DNA of 64,000 bases from Bacteroides ovatus (GTDB taxonomy: Bacteria; Bacteroidota; Bacteroidia; Bacteroidales; Bacteroidaceae), in assembly GCA_030844565.1 (NCBI GenBank), contig JAUUNK010000003.1, positions 1 through 64,000 of the forward strand, given 5' to 3'. Below the pieces are notes generated by a model. That model did no database searches. It was not told the origin of the DNA and saw nothing but the letters and a program-made list of their open reading frames with translations. The translations under genes were made by a program, and so were the position numbers. Positions 44,359-54,529 of the stretch are shown one piece after another; position 1 is the stretch's first letter, and each line of letters begins with the position of its first letter.

Positions 44359-46836
44359 ATGAAATCACTTAGGAAAAAAATCGCCCTTTTAATTTTATCA
44401 GTCGTTCCTTTTTCGTGTGTACAAGCCCAGAAATGGTATAAGCCGGAAATAGACCAAAAAGTGGAAGAACTGCTGAAGCAAATGACAGTGGAAGAAAAAC
44501 TGGGATACATTGGCGGAGTAGACTGGATGTATACCAAGAATATCGACCGCCTGGGAATTCACCGCATGAAGATGTCCGACGGTCCGCAAGGACTCGGAAC
44601 CAACGGAAAGTCCACAGCCTATCCCTCAACCGTGACCCTGGCAGCTACATGGAACGAGAATCTCGCCTATGAATATGGAAAAGCCCTGGGACGCGACTGC
44701 AAAGCAAGAAATGTGAATGTCCTGCTGGGCCCCGCTGTGAACATCTACCGCGCTCCCATGTGTGGACGTAACTTTGAATATATGGGCGAAGATCCTTATC
44801 TGACATCACGCATCTGTGTAGGATATATAAAAGGAGTGCAGGACCAGGGAGTGATGGCTACCGTCAAACACTTCGTCGCTAACAACTCCGATTATGACCG
44901 CAACAATATCAGCAACGACATCGACGAACGCACGCTGAATGAAATCTACTTCCCCGCTTACAAAGCCGCCGTACAAGAAGCGGAGGTGGGCGCAGTGATG
45001 TCGAGCTACAACCTGCTCAACGGCATCTATACCACCGAAAGCCCCTGGCTGCTGAAAGAAGTCCTCCGCAACCAATGGGGCTTCAAAGGACTGGTGATGT
45101 CCGACTGGGGGTCCACCCACTATTGTGTGCCCGCCGCCAAAAGCGGACTTGACCTGGAAATGGCAGGCGGCGAAAAGATGAATCCTAAAGATATGGCTTA
45201 CTATCTGAAAACCGGCGACGTCACCATGGACATGGTGGACGAAAAAGTGCGCCACATCTTGCGCATACTCATCGCCTTCGGATTTAAAGACGGTACACAA
45301 GCTGATAAGAATATTCCTTTGGACAATCCTCAAACGGTGGAAACAGCACTCAACGTAGCCCGCGAAGGGATGGTTCTTTTGAAGAACGAAAAAAACATTC
45401 TCCCGCTCAACCCCAAGAAATACAAACATATCATTGTCACCGGAAAGAATGCACACGGCTATGTGCACGGTGGTGGCAGTGGCGCAGTGGTTCCTTTCCA
45501 CTACACCAACCTGTTCGATGGCATCCGCCGGGAAGGAGAACAACACAATGTGAAAGTAGAATATGTGGATGAACTCGACTTTATGCCCTCTATCATGTAT
45601 ACAGACGGCAGCCTCAACGAGAAAGGTTTCCATGCTGAATACTTTAAGAATATCCACTTCGAAGGCGAACCGGTGGTGAAGCAAACAGAGAAGAAGATTA
45701 ACTACTCCTGGGCAGCAGGCACCGAACTGGAAGGCATGCCGAAAGACTATTTCTCCGTGAAATGGTATAGCACGATGTGTTCGGACGAAACTGCCGAATA
45801 CGAATTCACACTGGGCGGAGACGACGGCTACCGCCTGTTTATCAACGACGAACGGGTTATAGACGACTGGACACCGGGAAGCTTCCGAAGCACCAATATC
45901 ACCAAGACACTGAAGGCAGGCGTCAAATATCAGATTCGCGTAGAATATTACCAACAAGGCGGTGGCGCAAGCGTCTGCCTGATGTGGAAACGCAAAGACG
46001 GCCAACAGAACCAATTTGCCGACTATCTGAATAAAGCCGACCTGGTTATAGCCTGCTTCGGACATAACTCCGACACGGAAGGAGAAGGCAGCGACCGCAC
46101 CTTCGGATTGCCGGAAATAGATAAAAAAATGCTTGCCAGCGTATTAAAATGCAAACGTCCCGTCATCGGCGTAGTCAACGGCGGTGGCAACATCGAAATG
46201 CAAGGATGGGAACCTTCTCTGAAAGGCTTGCTCTGGGCATTCTACGGAGGACAGGAAGCAGGAACCGCTGTCGGAGAAGTGTTGTTCGGCAAAGTGAATC
46301 CCTCGGGCAAACTTCCTATGACTTTTGAAAAGAAATGGGAAGACAACCCCGCCTACAACAGCTATCACGACCGCGACGGAGACAAGCATGTGGCATACAC
46401 CGAAGGCATCTTTATCGGCTATCGCGGATACGACAAGCTGAAACGCGAAGTGCAATATCCCTTCGGCTACGGATTGTCTTACACCACTTTCAAGCTTTCC
46501 GACATGACCGTTTCGAAGCCGCGTGCCGACGGAACGATGGAAGTCACCTGCCGCCTGACCAACACCGGAAAGAAAGACGGAGCACAAGTAGTGCAGGCTT
46601 ATGTAGGCAAAACGGAAAGCAGCCCCGTGGAACGTCCGGAAAAGGAATTGAGGAAATTTGAAAAAGTATTCCTCAAAGCCGGAGAATCCTCTACGGTGAA
46701 AATGACATTGCCCAAAGAGTCTTTCATGTACTTCGACGTAAACAGCAAGAAGTTTACTGCGGACCCGGGAACTTACAACATCCTGTTGGGATTCTCTTCC
46801 CGAGACATCAAGCTGCAGAAGAACATCGTTTTCTAA
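44359..46836 (+). CDS. GH3 beta-glycosidase with inserted PA14 domain
   Basis: This 825-aa exported enzyme has signal MKSLRKKIALLILSVVPFSCVQAQ. The GH3 N-terminal barrel includes KMSDGPQGLG (71-80), VKHFVANNSDYDRN (169-182), and the nucleophile Asp249 in GLVMSDWGS. A PA14 domain is inserted at about 410-545 (ETAEYEFTLGGDDGYRLFIND). The C-terminal sandwich holds the probable acid/base Glu in DTEGEGSDR, and a fibronectin-III-like domain ends the chain. It removes beta-linked glucose or a related sugar in the periplasm. An own promoter box separates it from GH76. Confidence 0.94.
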   Translation: MKSLRKKIALLILSVVPFSCVQAQKWYKPEIDQKVEELLKQMTVEEKLGYIGGVDWMYTKNIDRLGIHRMKMSDGPQGLGTNGKSTAYPSTVTLAATWNENLAYEYGKALGRDCKARNVNVLLGPAVNIYRAPMCGRNFEYMGEDPYLTSRICVGYIKGVQDQGVMATVKHFVANNSDYDRNNISNDIDERTLNEIYFPAYKAAVQEAEVGAVMSSYNLLNGIYTTESPWLLKEVLRNQWGFKGLVMSDWGSTHYCVPAAKSGLDLEMAGGEKMNPKDMAYYLKTGDVTMDMVDEKVRHILRILIAFGFKDGTQADKNIPLDNPQTVETALNVAREGMVLLKNEKNILPLNPKKYKHIIVTGKNAHGYVHGGGSGAVVPFHYTNLFDGIRREGEQHNVKVEYVDELDFMPSIMYTDGSLNEKGFHAEYFKNIHFEGEPVVKQTEKKINYSWAAGTELEGMPKDYFSVKWYSTMCSDETAEYEFTLGGDDGYRLFINDERVIDDWTPGSFRSTNITKTLKAGVKYQIRVEYYQQGGGASVCLMWKRKDGQQNQFADYLNKADLVIACFGHNSDTEGEGSDRTFGLPEIDKKMLASVLKCKRPVIGVVNGGGNIEMQGWEPSLKGLLWAFYGGQEAGTAVGEVLFGKVNPSGKLPMTFEKKWEDNPAYNSYHDRDGDKHVAYTEGIFIGYRGYDKLKREVQYPFGYGLSYTTFKLSDMTVSKPRADGTMEVTCRLTNTGKKDGAQVVQAYVGKTESSPVERPEKELRKFEKVFLKAGESSTVKMTLPKESFMYFDVNSKKFTADPGTYNILLGFSSRDIKLQKNIVF

Positions 46837-46865
46837 ATCCTTTTAAACTTCGCAAACGCTACGTT

Positions 46866-46899
46866 CCGACGAGAAAATGCCCGCAAGGTTTCTCGTCGG
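46866..46899. other. Intercistronic hairpin between GH3 and the IPT/NHL gene
   Basis: A perfect 11-bp stem (ccgacgagaaa / tttctcgtcgg) with a 12-nt loop and no following T-run. It could be an attenuator or processing stem that lowers expression of the downstream genes. Confidence 0.5.
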
Positions 46900-46955
46900 T
46901 AGGGATACCTATATATATAACCCTTTGTACACAATAACCTATAAAAAAACATTTT

Positions 46956-48368
46956 ATGAGAAAAGAGCACATGAAAAGCCAATACTCCTACTGGTGTGGG
47001 GTGTTGGTACTGTATCTGACGGTATGCCTGAGTGCCTGCCAAGACGATAAAGAAAATTCCAACGGGTATGACCCATCCAAGCCGGTAGTGTTTACCGACT
47101 TCTCTCCCACCCAAGGCAGCCTGCGTACCCAACTGCACATTTACGGAGAGAATTTCGGAGACGACCCCTCAAAGATTCATATTTCGATAGGAGGACAAGC
47201 CACCACTACCATCGGTTGCAACGACAATGAAATTTATTGCATGGTTCCTCCCCGGGCTTTTGAAGGAAACATAAAAGTATCTATTGAGAGCGCCGACGGG
47301 ACGGCTTCTCCCGTTGAGTATGAGTTTGAGAAGCGGTTTCAGTATGTTGCCCAGACCTCAGTGGGCACCTTGGTCGGAAACGAAGATGAACAAGGAAAAT
47401 CCTCAGATGTAGACGGAGATTTTGAAAAAGCAAGGTTCGGTAATGCTGAATGGTTGTTGATGGATACTTTCGGCATACAAAAATGCCTGATTGTTAATGG
47501 CTTCAAAGGTCCTATCCGGAGAATCAACCTCGAAACCCGGGAAGTATCCACTATTATGACTGAAGGACAAGGACAGTTTGGAGGTATGTACTATATGTGT
47601 TTCGATGCGACAGGAGATACCCTGTTTGTATCAGATGACCAGGGACAGAATAATAAAGACAGAAGGGAAATTGCCTATCTGCTGCGCTCGGAAGATTTCC
47701 GAAGGGCAAGGCCCTATGTTTATGACCGTACAGGATATAGCTGCGCCTATCAACCGTTGACAAAGACTCTGTATTATACTATTTATTGGCAGGGCACTAT
47801 CGACAAAGCCGTTTTCGACCCGGCAACACAGGGAATGGTAGCAAAGGAAGTTTTCCCTACCTACGAAAGCCGGGATGAGCATGCGTTTATAACGATTCAT
47901 CCTGAAGGCAAATATATGTATGTTACAGGTGCGAATTGCCTCTATAAATCCATGTTCAATCCTGAAACAAAAGAATTCCAGAAACCTACCATGTTTGCAG
48001 GTTCATTAGGCTCCAGCGCATGGGTGGACTCTCCCGGTACATCCGGACGTTTCGTTTGGCCTTATCAAGGCACATTCGTGAAAAACGAAGAGTATATCAA
48101 AGCCGGCAAAGCAGACATCTATGACTTTTACATTTGCGACAGAAACGGGCACTGCATCCGTAAAATTACCCCTGACGGCATCATTTCTACTTTTGCAGGA
48201 AGAGGTAGCGTATCTTCCGACGGACGGGTAAACGGCTATATCGACGGTGAATTACGTACGGAAGCCCGCTTCGACAGTCCTTGCGGCATTGCTTATGATG
48301 AAGACACACAAACCTTCTATATAGCAGATAGAGAAAACCACCGGATTCGTACCATTTCTGTAGAATAA
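46956..48368 (+). CDS. IPT/TIG-domain NHL-repeat surface lipoprotein
   Basis: This 470-aa lipoprotein (or 465 aa from the ATG at 46971) has signal end CLSAC (Cys28) and the acidic QDDKENS. Residues about 45-130 are an IPT/TIG Ig-like domain (VVFTDFSPTQGS, HIYGENFGDDPSKI). The remaining 330 residues are an NHL-type beta-propeller (last repeats GIAYDEDTQTFYIADRENHRIR). Such proteins are regular surface glycan-binding members of PULs. It precedes the second SusC of the locus by 22 bp; the 119 bp upstream hold a hairpin but no clear promoter. Confidence 0.85.
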   Translation: MRKEHMKSQYSYWCGVLVLYLTVCLSACQDDKENSNGYDPSKPVVFTDFSPTQGSLRTQLHIYGENFGDDPSKIHISIGGQATTTIGCNDNEIYCMVPPRAFEGNIKVSIESADGTASPVEYEFEKRFQYVAQTSVGTLVGNEDEQGKSSDVDGDFEKARFGNAEWLLMDTFGIQKCLIVNGFKGPIRRINLETREVSTIMTEGQGQFGGMYYMCFDATGDTLFVSDDQGQNNKDRREIAYLLRSEDFRRARPYVYDRTGYSCAYQPLTKTLYYTIYWQGTIDKAVFDPATQGMVAKEVFPTYESRDEHAFITIHPEGKYMYVTGANCLYKSMFNPETKEFQKPTMFAGSLGSSAWVDSPGTSGRFVWPYQGTFVKNEEYIKAGKADIYDFYICDRNGHCIRKITPDGIISTFAGRGSVSSDGRVNGYIDGELRTEARFDSPCGIAYDEDTQTFYIADRENHRIRTISVE

Positions 48369-48390
48369 CAACTATAAAAACACATTTCGA

Positions 48391-51300
48391 ATGAAAAAAT
48401 ATATTTTAAGTATGTTCTTTCTGATTAGCTGCATGATAGGTGTATATGCACATACAGAAAAGCAACAACAAGAAAAGATAGAAATCAAAGGTATGGTTCT
48501 GGACCAGAACAATGAACCGCTGGTCGGAGTAAATGTTTCCGTAAAAGACTTACCCGGACTAGGAGCCATCACAGATATAAACGGAAAGTTTAAAATAAAG
48601 GTAGAACCTTATCAAAGACTGGTATTCACTTTTATAGGATTCGAGAAACAAGAAATACTTATTAAAGAACAAAAGGTCATCAATGTAGTCCTGCAAGAAG
48701 CTAAAGCAACTGCCATTGATGAAGTCGTTATCACAGGAACCGGAGCACAGAAAAAGATTACGATGACCGGAGCAGTCACCACAGTAGATGTCAGCACACT
48801 GAAAACTTCCACCTCAAGCATTACAAATGCATTGGCAGGTAACGTAGCAGGTGTATTAGCGCGCCAGACATCCGGACAACCGGGAAATAACGTATCCGAG
48901 TTCTGGATTCGCGGTATTTCTACTTTTGGCGCCGGTGCCGGAGCACTCGTCCTAATTGATGGCTTCGAACGCGACATAAACGACGTGAACATCGAAGATA
49001 TTGAAAGCTTTACGGTGTTGAAAGATGCTTCGGCTACAGCTATTTACGGTTCGCGGGGTGCCAACGGTGTTATGCTGTTTACTACCAAGCGTGGTAAGTC
49101 CGGCAAAGTGCAGATTGATGCAAAGGTGGAAACAACCTACAACACACGCACTTACACACCTGAGCTTGTGGACGGTTATACGTATGCCAGCTTAATGAAC
49201 GAGGCACGCACTACACGTAATAAAGAACCCTTCTTTTCTGATGAAAAGTTATATATACTTCGCAACGGATTGGATAAAGACTTATATCCCAATGTAGACT
49301 GGATGGACGTACTTTTAAAGAAAGGAGCACCCACCTATCGTGCAACATTGAACATGAACGGTGGCGGTTCGCTTGCCCGTTACTATGTATCTGCCAGCTA
49401 CGTGGATGAAGGAGGTATGTATAAGGTGGACGAAGGATTAAAGGATTACAATACCAATGCAAACTACAGACGTTGGAACTACCGACTGAACGTAGATATG
49501 GACATCACCAAATCTACTTTGTTAAGAGTGGGGGTTGCCGGTTCGCTGGATAAGAAAAACGAACCGGGAATGGCAGGAGACATCTGGGCAGCAGTGATGC
49601 GCAACAATCCGATTTCCGTTCCTGTGATGTACTCCAACGGATATGTGCCCTCCTACGGTTCAACAGGCGAGCAGCTCAATCCCTGGGTAGCCGCCACACA
49701 AACCGGTTACCAGGAAACCTGGAACAACAAGCTGCAAGCCAATGCCAGCCTGGAACAAAACTTCGACTTCATCACCAAAGGTCTGAAGTTTATAGGCCGT
49801 TACGGGTTTGACACCAACAACTACCAGTGGATCAACCGCAAAAAGTTTCCCGAAATGTGGAGAGCCGAACAAAACCGTGCTTCTGACGGAAGTCTGGTAA
49901 TGAATAAAATCAGGGACGAACAACTGATGACGCACGAATCGTCTTCCCACGGAGACCGCAAAGAATACTTGGAAGCGGAGTTACATTATAATCGTATGTT
50001 TGGTGACCATATTGTAGGAGCTGTATTCAAATATACCCAAGACAAAACAGTAGACACTTCTCAAAACGGAGACGACCTTATGCAAGGAATCGACAAACGC
50101 CACCAGGGATTGGCAGGACGGGTTACTTATGGGTGGAAATACCGCTATTTCGTCGATTTCAACTTTGGTTACAATGGTTCCGAGAACTTCGCACCGGGAC
50201 ATCAATATGGCTTTTTCCCCGCCTACTCCGTTGCCTGGAACATTGCAGAAGAACCCATCATAAAGAAACATCTAGAATGGATGAATATGTTCAAGCTTCG
50301 TTATTCATACGGTAAAGTCGGCAATGATGTGGTAGGAGGGGATGATTACCGTTTCCCCTATTTACCCACTTTCGGTCCCAGTGGCGGGTTTAACTATGCA
50401 GACATCGGACAGAAATATGAGTTCACAGGCTTAAGCTACACACACTATGCTACCACAGCCGTGACCTGGGAAATAGCAACCAAACACGATGTGGGCATTG
50501 ATTTCTCTTTATGGAATAATAAACTTACCGGAACAATCGATTATTTCCATGAGCAACGCGACGGAATATACCAGCAACGCAACTTTATACCTATTTCCCT
50601 CGGTCTGAACGGAGCTATGAGAATATCCACTAATATAGGCTCCGTCTTGTCTAAGGGATTCGACGGTAACTTCGGTTTCAAACAAAACATCGGCGAAGTC
50701 AACCTGACTTTACGAGGTAACTTCACCTATAGTAAAAGCGAAATCCTGAAGTACGATGAAGAATACAGCAACTATCTCTACAGAGGTCAAAGAGGTTTCC
50801 GGGTAGACCAGACCCGCGGACTTATCGCCTTAGGGCTCTTTACAGATTATGATGATATTCGCAACAGCCCGAAACAATCCTGGGGTGATGTGATGCCGGG
50901 AGACATCAAATATGCGGATGTAAACGGTGACGGCTACGTAAACGACAACGACATCGTTCCCATCGGCGCGACAACACGCCCCAACTTAATCTACGGCTTC
51001 GGAATCTCGGGCCAATGGAAGGGCATCGACGCCAGTGTCTTATTCCAGGGTTCGGGCAAATCGACTTTCTGTATCGACGGTCCTACCGTATATCCATTTG
51101 AGAACGGAGACTGGGGAAACATACTGACCGATGTAGCAAAAGCTAATCGCTGGATACTGGGTGAGAACGAAGATCCGAATGCCACATATCCCCGTTTAAG
51201 TTACGGAGGAAACAGTAATAACTACCGCCCCTCTACATATTGGTTGCGGAATGGTTCCTACTTGCGTTTGAAGAATCTGGAAGTGGGCTATACCATACCG

Positions 51301-51471
51301 AAGAGTTTTGTTAACCGCTTGCATCTGAATAACATCCGTATCTACTTTATGGGCACCAACTTAGTTACCTTCTCCAGTTTCAAGCTGTGGGACCCCGAAC
51401 TGGGTAGCAGTAACGGACAGAAATACCCGTTATCAAAATCGTATACTCTAGGATTAACTATCAATATCTAA
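48391..51471 (+). CDS. SusC-like TonB-dependent transporter (second of the composite PUL)
   Basis: This 1026-aa outer-membrane transporter has signal MKKYILSMFFLISCMIGVYAH and a regulatory-like domain (about 28-108, IEIKGMVLDQNNEPLVGVNV). The plug has EVVITGTGAQKKITMTG, FWIRGISTFGAG, and VLKDASATAIYGSRGANGVMLF. The barrel ends LGLTINI. It is clearly a different transporter from the one at 26703, so the locus can import two ligands or two sizes of the same ligand. SusD follows after 10 bp. Confidence 0.96.
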   Translation: MKKYILSMFFLISCMIGVYAHTEKQQQEKIEIKGMVLDQNNEPLVGVNVSVKDLPGLGAITDINGKFKIKVEPYQRLVFTFIGFEKQEILIKEQKVINVVLQEAKATAIDEVVITGTGAQKKITMTGAVTTVDVSTLKTSTSSITNALAGNVAGVLARQTSGQPGNNVSEFWIRGISTFGAGAGALVLIDGFERDINDVNIEDIESFTVLKDASATAIYGSRGANGVMLFTTKRGKSGKVQIDAKVETTYNTRTYTPELVDGYTYASLMNEARTTRNKEPFFSDEKLYILRNGLDKDLYPNVDWMDVLLKKGAPTYRATLNMNGGGSLARYYVSASYVDEGGMYKVDEGLKDYNTNANYRRWNYRLNVDMDITKSTLLRVGVAGSLDKKNEPGMAGDIWAAVMRNNPISVPVMYSNGYVPSYGSTGEQLNPWVAATQTGYQETWNNKLQANASLEQNFDFITKGLKFIGRYGFDTNNYQWINRKKFPEMWRAEQNRASDGSLVMNKIRDEQLMTHESSSHGDRKEYLEAELHYNRMFGDHIVGAVFKYTQDKTVDTSQNGDDLMQGIDKRHQGLAGRVTYGWKYRYFVDFNFGYNGSENFAPGHQYGFFPAYSVAWNIAEEPIIKKHLEWMNMFKLRYSYGKVGNDVVGGDDYRFPYLPTFGPSGGFNYADIGQKYEFTGLSYTHYATTAVTWEIATKHDVGIDFSLWNNKLTGTIDYFHEQRDGIYQQRNFIPISLGLNGAMRISTNIGSVLSKGFDGNFGFKQNIGEVNLTLRGNFTYSKSEILKYDEEYSNYLYRGQRGFRVDQTRGLIALGLFTDYDDIRNSPKQSWGDVMPGDIKYADVNGDGYVNDNDIVPIGATTRPNLIYGFGISGQWKGIDASVLFQGSGKSTFCIDGPTVYPFENGDWGNILTDVAKANRWILGENEDPNATYPRLSYGGNSNNYRPSTYWLRNGSYLRLKNLEVGYTIPKSFVNRLHLNNIRIYFMGTNLVTFSSFKLWDPELGSSNGQKYPLSKSYTLGLTINI

Positions 51472-51481
51472 TATCAAAGAC

Positions 51482-53506
51482 ATGAAAAAGAAACATATAA
51501 TATTAGCCGTTGCGTTCAGCCTCGGATTAGGAGCCTGCTTTTCTTCCTGCTCTGATTATCTAAGCGTAGAGCGCTTTTTCGAAGACCGGCAAAGCGAAGA
51601 GAAAATCTTTAAGAGCAAACAATTTACTGAAGAATGGCTGGCAAAATGCTACGGGCTCTTAACCGGGTCGAATATAGAATACGGCGTCATTAAGTTCACC
51701 CTCTCTAACTATTCGGATGACATCATATTCAATGAAAGCGATGGTGGAGTAAACTACAACTCCCTCAAATTCGGGCAATATGACAACGGATGGGTGAACG
51801 ACTCTTATATCCGCTGCTACGAAGGTGTGCGCCAAGCCTCCATTATGATCAACTATGTGGATATAAACGAAGAACTCACACGAGAAGAGATTCTGGACAA
51901 GAAAGCGGAAGCCCGCTTCTTAAGAGCTTATTTCTATTGGTTGTTGCTAAGAAGATATGGTCCGGTTCCCCTGATGCCGGATGAAACAATCAGTATTGAC
52001 GAAACCTACATGGGCATGTCTTGTCCCAGAGCCACATACGACGAAATAGTGGATTACATCGACAGGGAAATGACACTTGCAGCCAAAGACTTGCCCGACA
52101 GACGCGACAGGCAGAATATTGCACGCGCCACCCGAGGTGCAGCATTGGCTGTACGTGCAAAGGCTCTGTTATACTCCGCCAGCCCGCTCAACAATCCTCT
52201 ACCGGACGACCCGGATAAGTTTACGGACTTTGTAGACGACCAAGGCCGCATACTCATGTCGCAAACATACGACGAAAGCAAATGGGCGAGAGCTGCTGCG
52301 GCGGCAAAGGATGTAATCGACCTGGGACGCTACGAATTGCACACGGCAGACTACCAGGACAAAGGAGACAACACCTACCCTGCCACAGTGAAACCACCCT
52401 ATCATGCCAAGTATTCCAATAAGAACTTCCCCGAAGGATGGGCCAATATCGATCCGTTCGAATCCTATCGCGCCATCTTTAACGGTGAACTGTATGCTAA
52501 TGAAAACGAAGAGTTAATCTTTACCCGCGGCAACAACTCTTTAGGAGAGCAAGTGGACTATCTTGTTAAGAACCAAATGCCGACTTTCGCAGGAGGAGAA
52601 AACCGCCATGGCCTGACCGCCAAGCAATGCGACGCCTATGATATGGCAAATGGCGATGCCTTTAACTTGCAACACTTCCTGGACACCTGCGAAGCAAGCC
52701 GTCGCTTTGTGACCGAAGATGAATACAGGGCGGGGAAATATCCCCAACTTCGTCCCAACGTCTGGAAAGAATACGCCAACCGCGAGCCGCGCTTCTATGC
52801 CAGCGTAGCATTCAGCGGCGCTTTCTGGCCTTTCACCAGTGCCAAAGATGCGGAATACCGCAACCAGCAAATATGGTATTATAGGGGCAGTAAAGAAGGA
52901 CGGAAGAACGGATCGGACAAATGGATACCTACAGGAATCGGGATGATGAAGTTCATCAATCCAAATGATTGCAATACGAATAATGGAAAAGTCTATGATA
53001 AAGTAGATGTTGCCATCCGCTATGCCGACATCCTTTTGATGTATGCCGAAGCGCTGAATGAGCTTACTCCGGGCACTAACTACGAAACAACGAACTGGCA
53101 AGGAGAGCCGGTAGTAGTTTCCCGTAATACGGAAGAAATGAGCAAAGCAGTCTCCCGAGTTCGCATCCGCGCCGGATTGCCCGATTATGACCAAGAGGTG
53201 TATAACGACCCCTCCTTGTTCCGCAAAAGACTGAAACACGAACGCCAGGTGGAACTTATGGGCGAGAACCAGCGATACCACGATTTGAGACGGTGGAAAG
53301 ATGTAGCGACTGAAGAATCGGAACAAATCTACGGCTGCAACGTATTGATGACCGAAGCCACCAAAGAACGGTTCTACGAACGTATACGGGTGGAGAATTT
53401 ACAAGCCAACTTCTCACGCAAGATGTATTTCTGGCCTATCCTGCAAAGAGAGCTGCAATGGAACAGACGAATGACACAGGCTCCCGGCTGGGAAACTTTT
53501 GATTAA
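51482..53506 (+). CDS. SusD-like glycan-binding lipoprotein
   Basis: This 674-aa protein has signal end FSSC (about Cys23) followed by SDYLSVERFFED. It has RagB/SusD features: KAEARFLRAYFYWLLLRRYGPV, ALAVRAKALLYSASPL, VAIRYADILLMYAEALNEL, and KHERQVELMGENQRYHDLRRW. It pairs with SusC 10 bp upstream. It is somewhat longer than average, with several loops in the middle. Confidence 0.95.
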   Translation: MKKKHIILAVAFSLGLGACFSSCSDYLSVERFFEDRQSEEKIFKSKQFTEEWLAKCYGLLTGSNIEYGVIKFTLSNYSDDIIFNESDGGVNYNSLKFGQYDNGWVNDSYIRCYEGVRQASIMINYVDINEELTREEILDKKAEARFLRAYFYWLLLRRYGPVPLMPDETISIDETYMGMSCPRATYDEIVDYIDREMTLAAKDLPDRRDRQNIARATRGAALAVRAKALLYSASPLNNPLPDDPDKFTDFVDDQGRILMSQTYDESKWARAAAAAKDVIDLGRYELHTADYQDKGDNTYPATVKPPYHAKYSNKNFPEGWANIDPFESYRAIFNGELYANENEELIFTRGNNSLGEQVDYLVKNQMPTFAGGENRHGLTAKQCDAYDMANGDAFNLQHFLDTCEASRRFVTEDEYRAGKYPQLRPNVWKEYANREPRFYASVAFSGAFWPFTSAKDAEYRNQQIWYYRGSKEGRKNGSDKWIPTGIGMMKFINPNDCNTNNGKVYDKVDVAIRYADILLMYAEALNELTPGTNYETTNWQGEPVVVSRNTEEMSKAVSRVRIRAGLPDYDQEVYNDPSLFRKRLKHERQVELMGENQRYHDLRRWKDVATEESEQIYGCNVLMTEATKERFYERIRVENLQANFSRKMYFWPILQRELQWNRRMTQAPGWETFD

Positions 53507-53524
53507 CTTAAAAACACTGTAAAA

Positions 53525-54529
53525 ATGAAAAGAACAATCATCTATATAGCTAGCATGTTTGCCGCACTGTTTTTCTTCAGTGCCTGCAACGACGAATGGA
53601 AAGAGGAACTTTACTCACACATGATTTCCCTGAAAGCTCCCGTAGGGAACGAAGAAGTGTCTGACATCTACGTACGGTACAAACCCAACGGAGAAGTCAT
53701 TTACGACCTTCCCGTATTGGTAAGCGGTTCAACCCCCTTGGACCGGGACCTGAATGTACGCATTGCCGTAGACCCGGATACACTGGTTGCTCTAAACCTG
53801 GCTAACTATCATGAGCTGAGAAAAGACTTGTGGTATGAACTATTGCCCGAGCAGAACTACGAATTCGTGTCACCTACATGCTACATGCCGGCAGGAACAA
53901 GAAAAGAATTATTCCCCATAAAATTTAAGTTCTCGAGCCTGAACTTATCAAAAGAATGGGTATTGCCTCTGACCATTGAAGAAGACCCTTCGTACGTGAC
54001 CAACAAACGGAAAGGATGGCGCAAAGCCCTGCTTCATGTTTTGCCATATAATGATTACTCAGGCAGGTATTCTGCAACGGCTATGAACATCTATTTCGCC
54101 GGCTCCAACGATGACCCTTTGGTGGTGGACACCCGCAGAGCCCATGTGGTAGATGAAAACACCATATTCTTCTATGTAGGAACCAAAGAAGATAACGCAA
54201 TTGACCGCGAAACCTACAAGATAAATGTGAAGTTTGAAGAACCCACCGAAGCTACCGACACCAGGAAAACAGGAAATCTAACGATAACATCTACCAACCC
54301 GGAGATAAACTTCCAGGTAATCGGAACCCCCACTTACGAGATATGGGATGAGATAGATACGAATCAACCCTATCTGATGCACCGTTATTATGTTCTCAGA
54401 ATGGAATATACATACGATGACGTAACCTCCTCCAACGTGTCCACTTCGTATCGGGCTACCGGTTCACTGCTTATGGAACGTAAGATTAATACGTTGATAC
54501 CGGATCAGGACCAAGCTATCCAGTGGTAA
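53525..54529 (+). CDS. DUF1735/DUF4973-like surface lipoprotein
   Basis: This 334-aa lipoprotein has signal end FFFSAC (Cys21) followed by NDEWKEE. The N-terminal half has the DUF1735 (BT_3987-type) Ig-like pattern, with VRYKPNGEVIYDLPVLVSGS, LLPEQNYEFV and LSKEWVLPLTI. The C-terminal half resembles DUF4973. Family members are glycan-binding proteins encoded after SusD genes. It is the last gene of the second PUL block. Its stop overlaps the convergent HTCS gene by 14 bp, and its terminator hairpin lies within that gene. Confidence 0.82.
   Translation: MKRTIIYIASMFAALFFFSACNDEWKEELYSHMISLKAPVGNEEVSDIYVRYKPNGEVIYDLPVLVSGSTPLDRDLNVRIAVDPDTLVALNLANYHELRKDLWYELLPEQNYEFVSPTCYMPAGTRKELFPIKFKFSSLNLSKEWVLPLTIEEDPSYVTNKRKGWRKALLHVLPYNDYSGRYSATAMNIYFAGSNDDPLVVDTRRAHVVDENTIFFYVGTKEDNAIDRETYKINVKFEEPTEATDTRKTGNLTITSTNPEINFQVIGTPTYEIWDEIDTNQPYLMHRYYVLRMEYTYDDVTSSNVSTSYRATGSLLMERKINTLIPDQDQAIQW

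Noticed and set aside
44806..46065. 419-codon minus-strand frame
   Set aside because: Antisense to the catalytic part of GH3; low-complexity His/Val/Phe composition typical of shadow frames.
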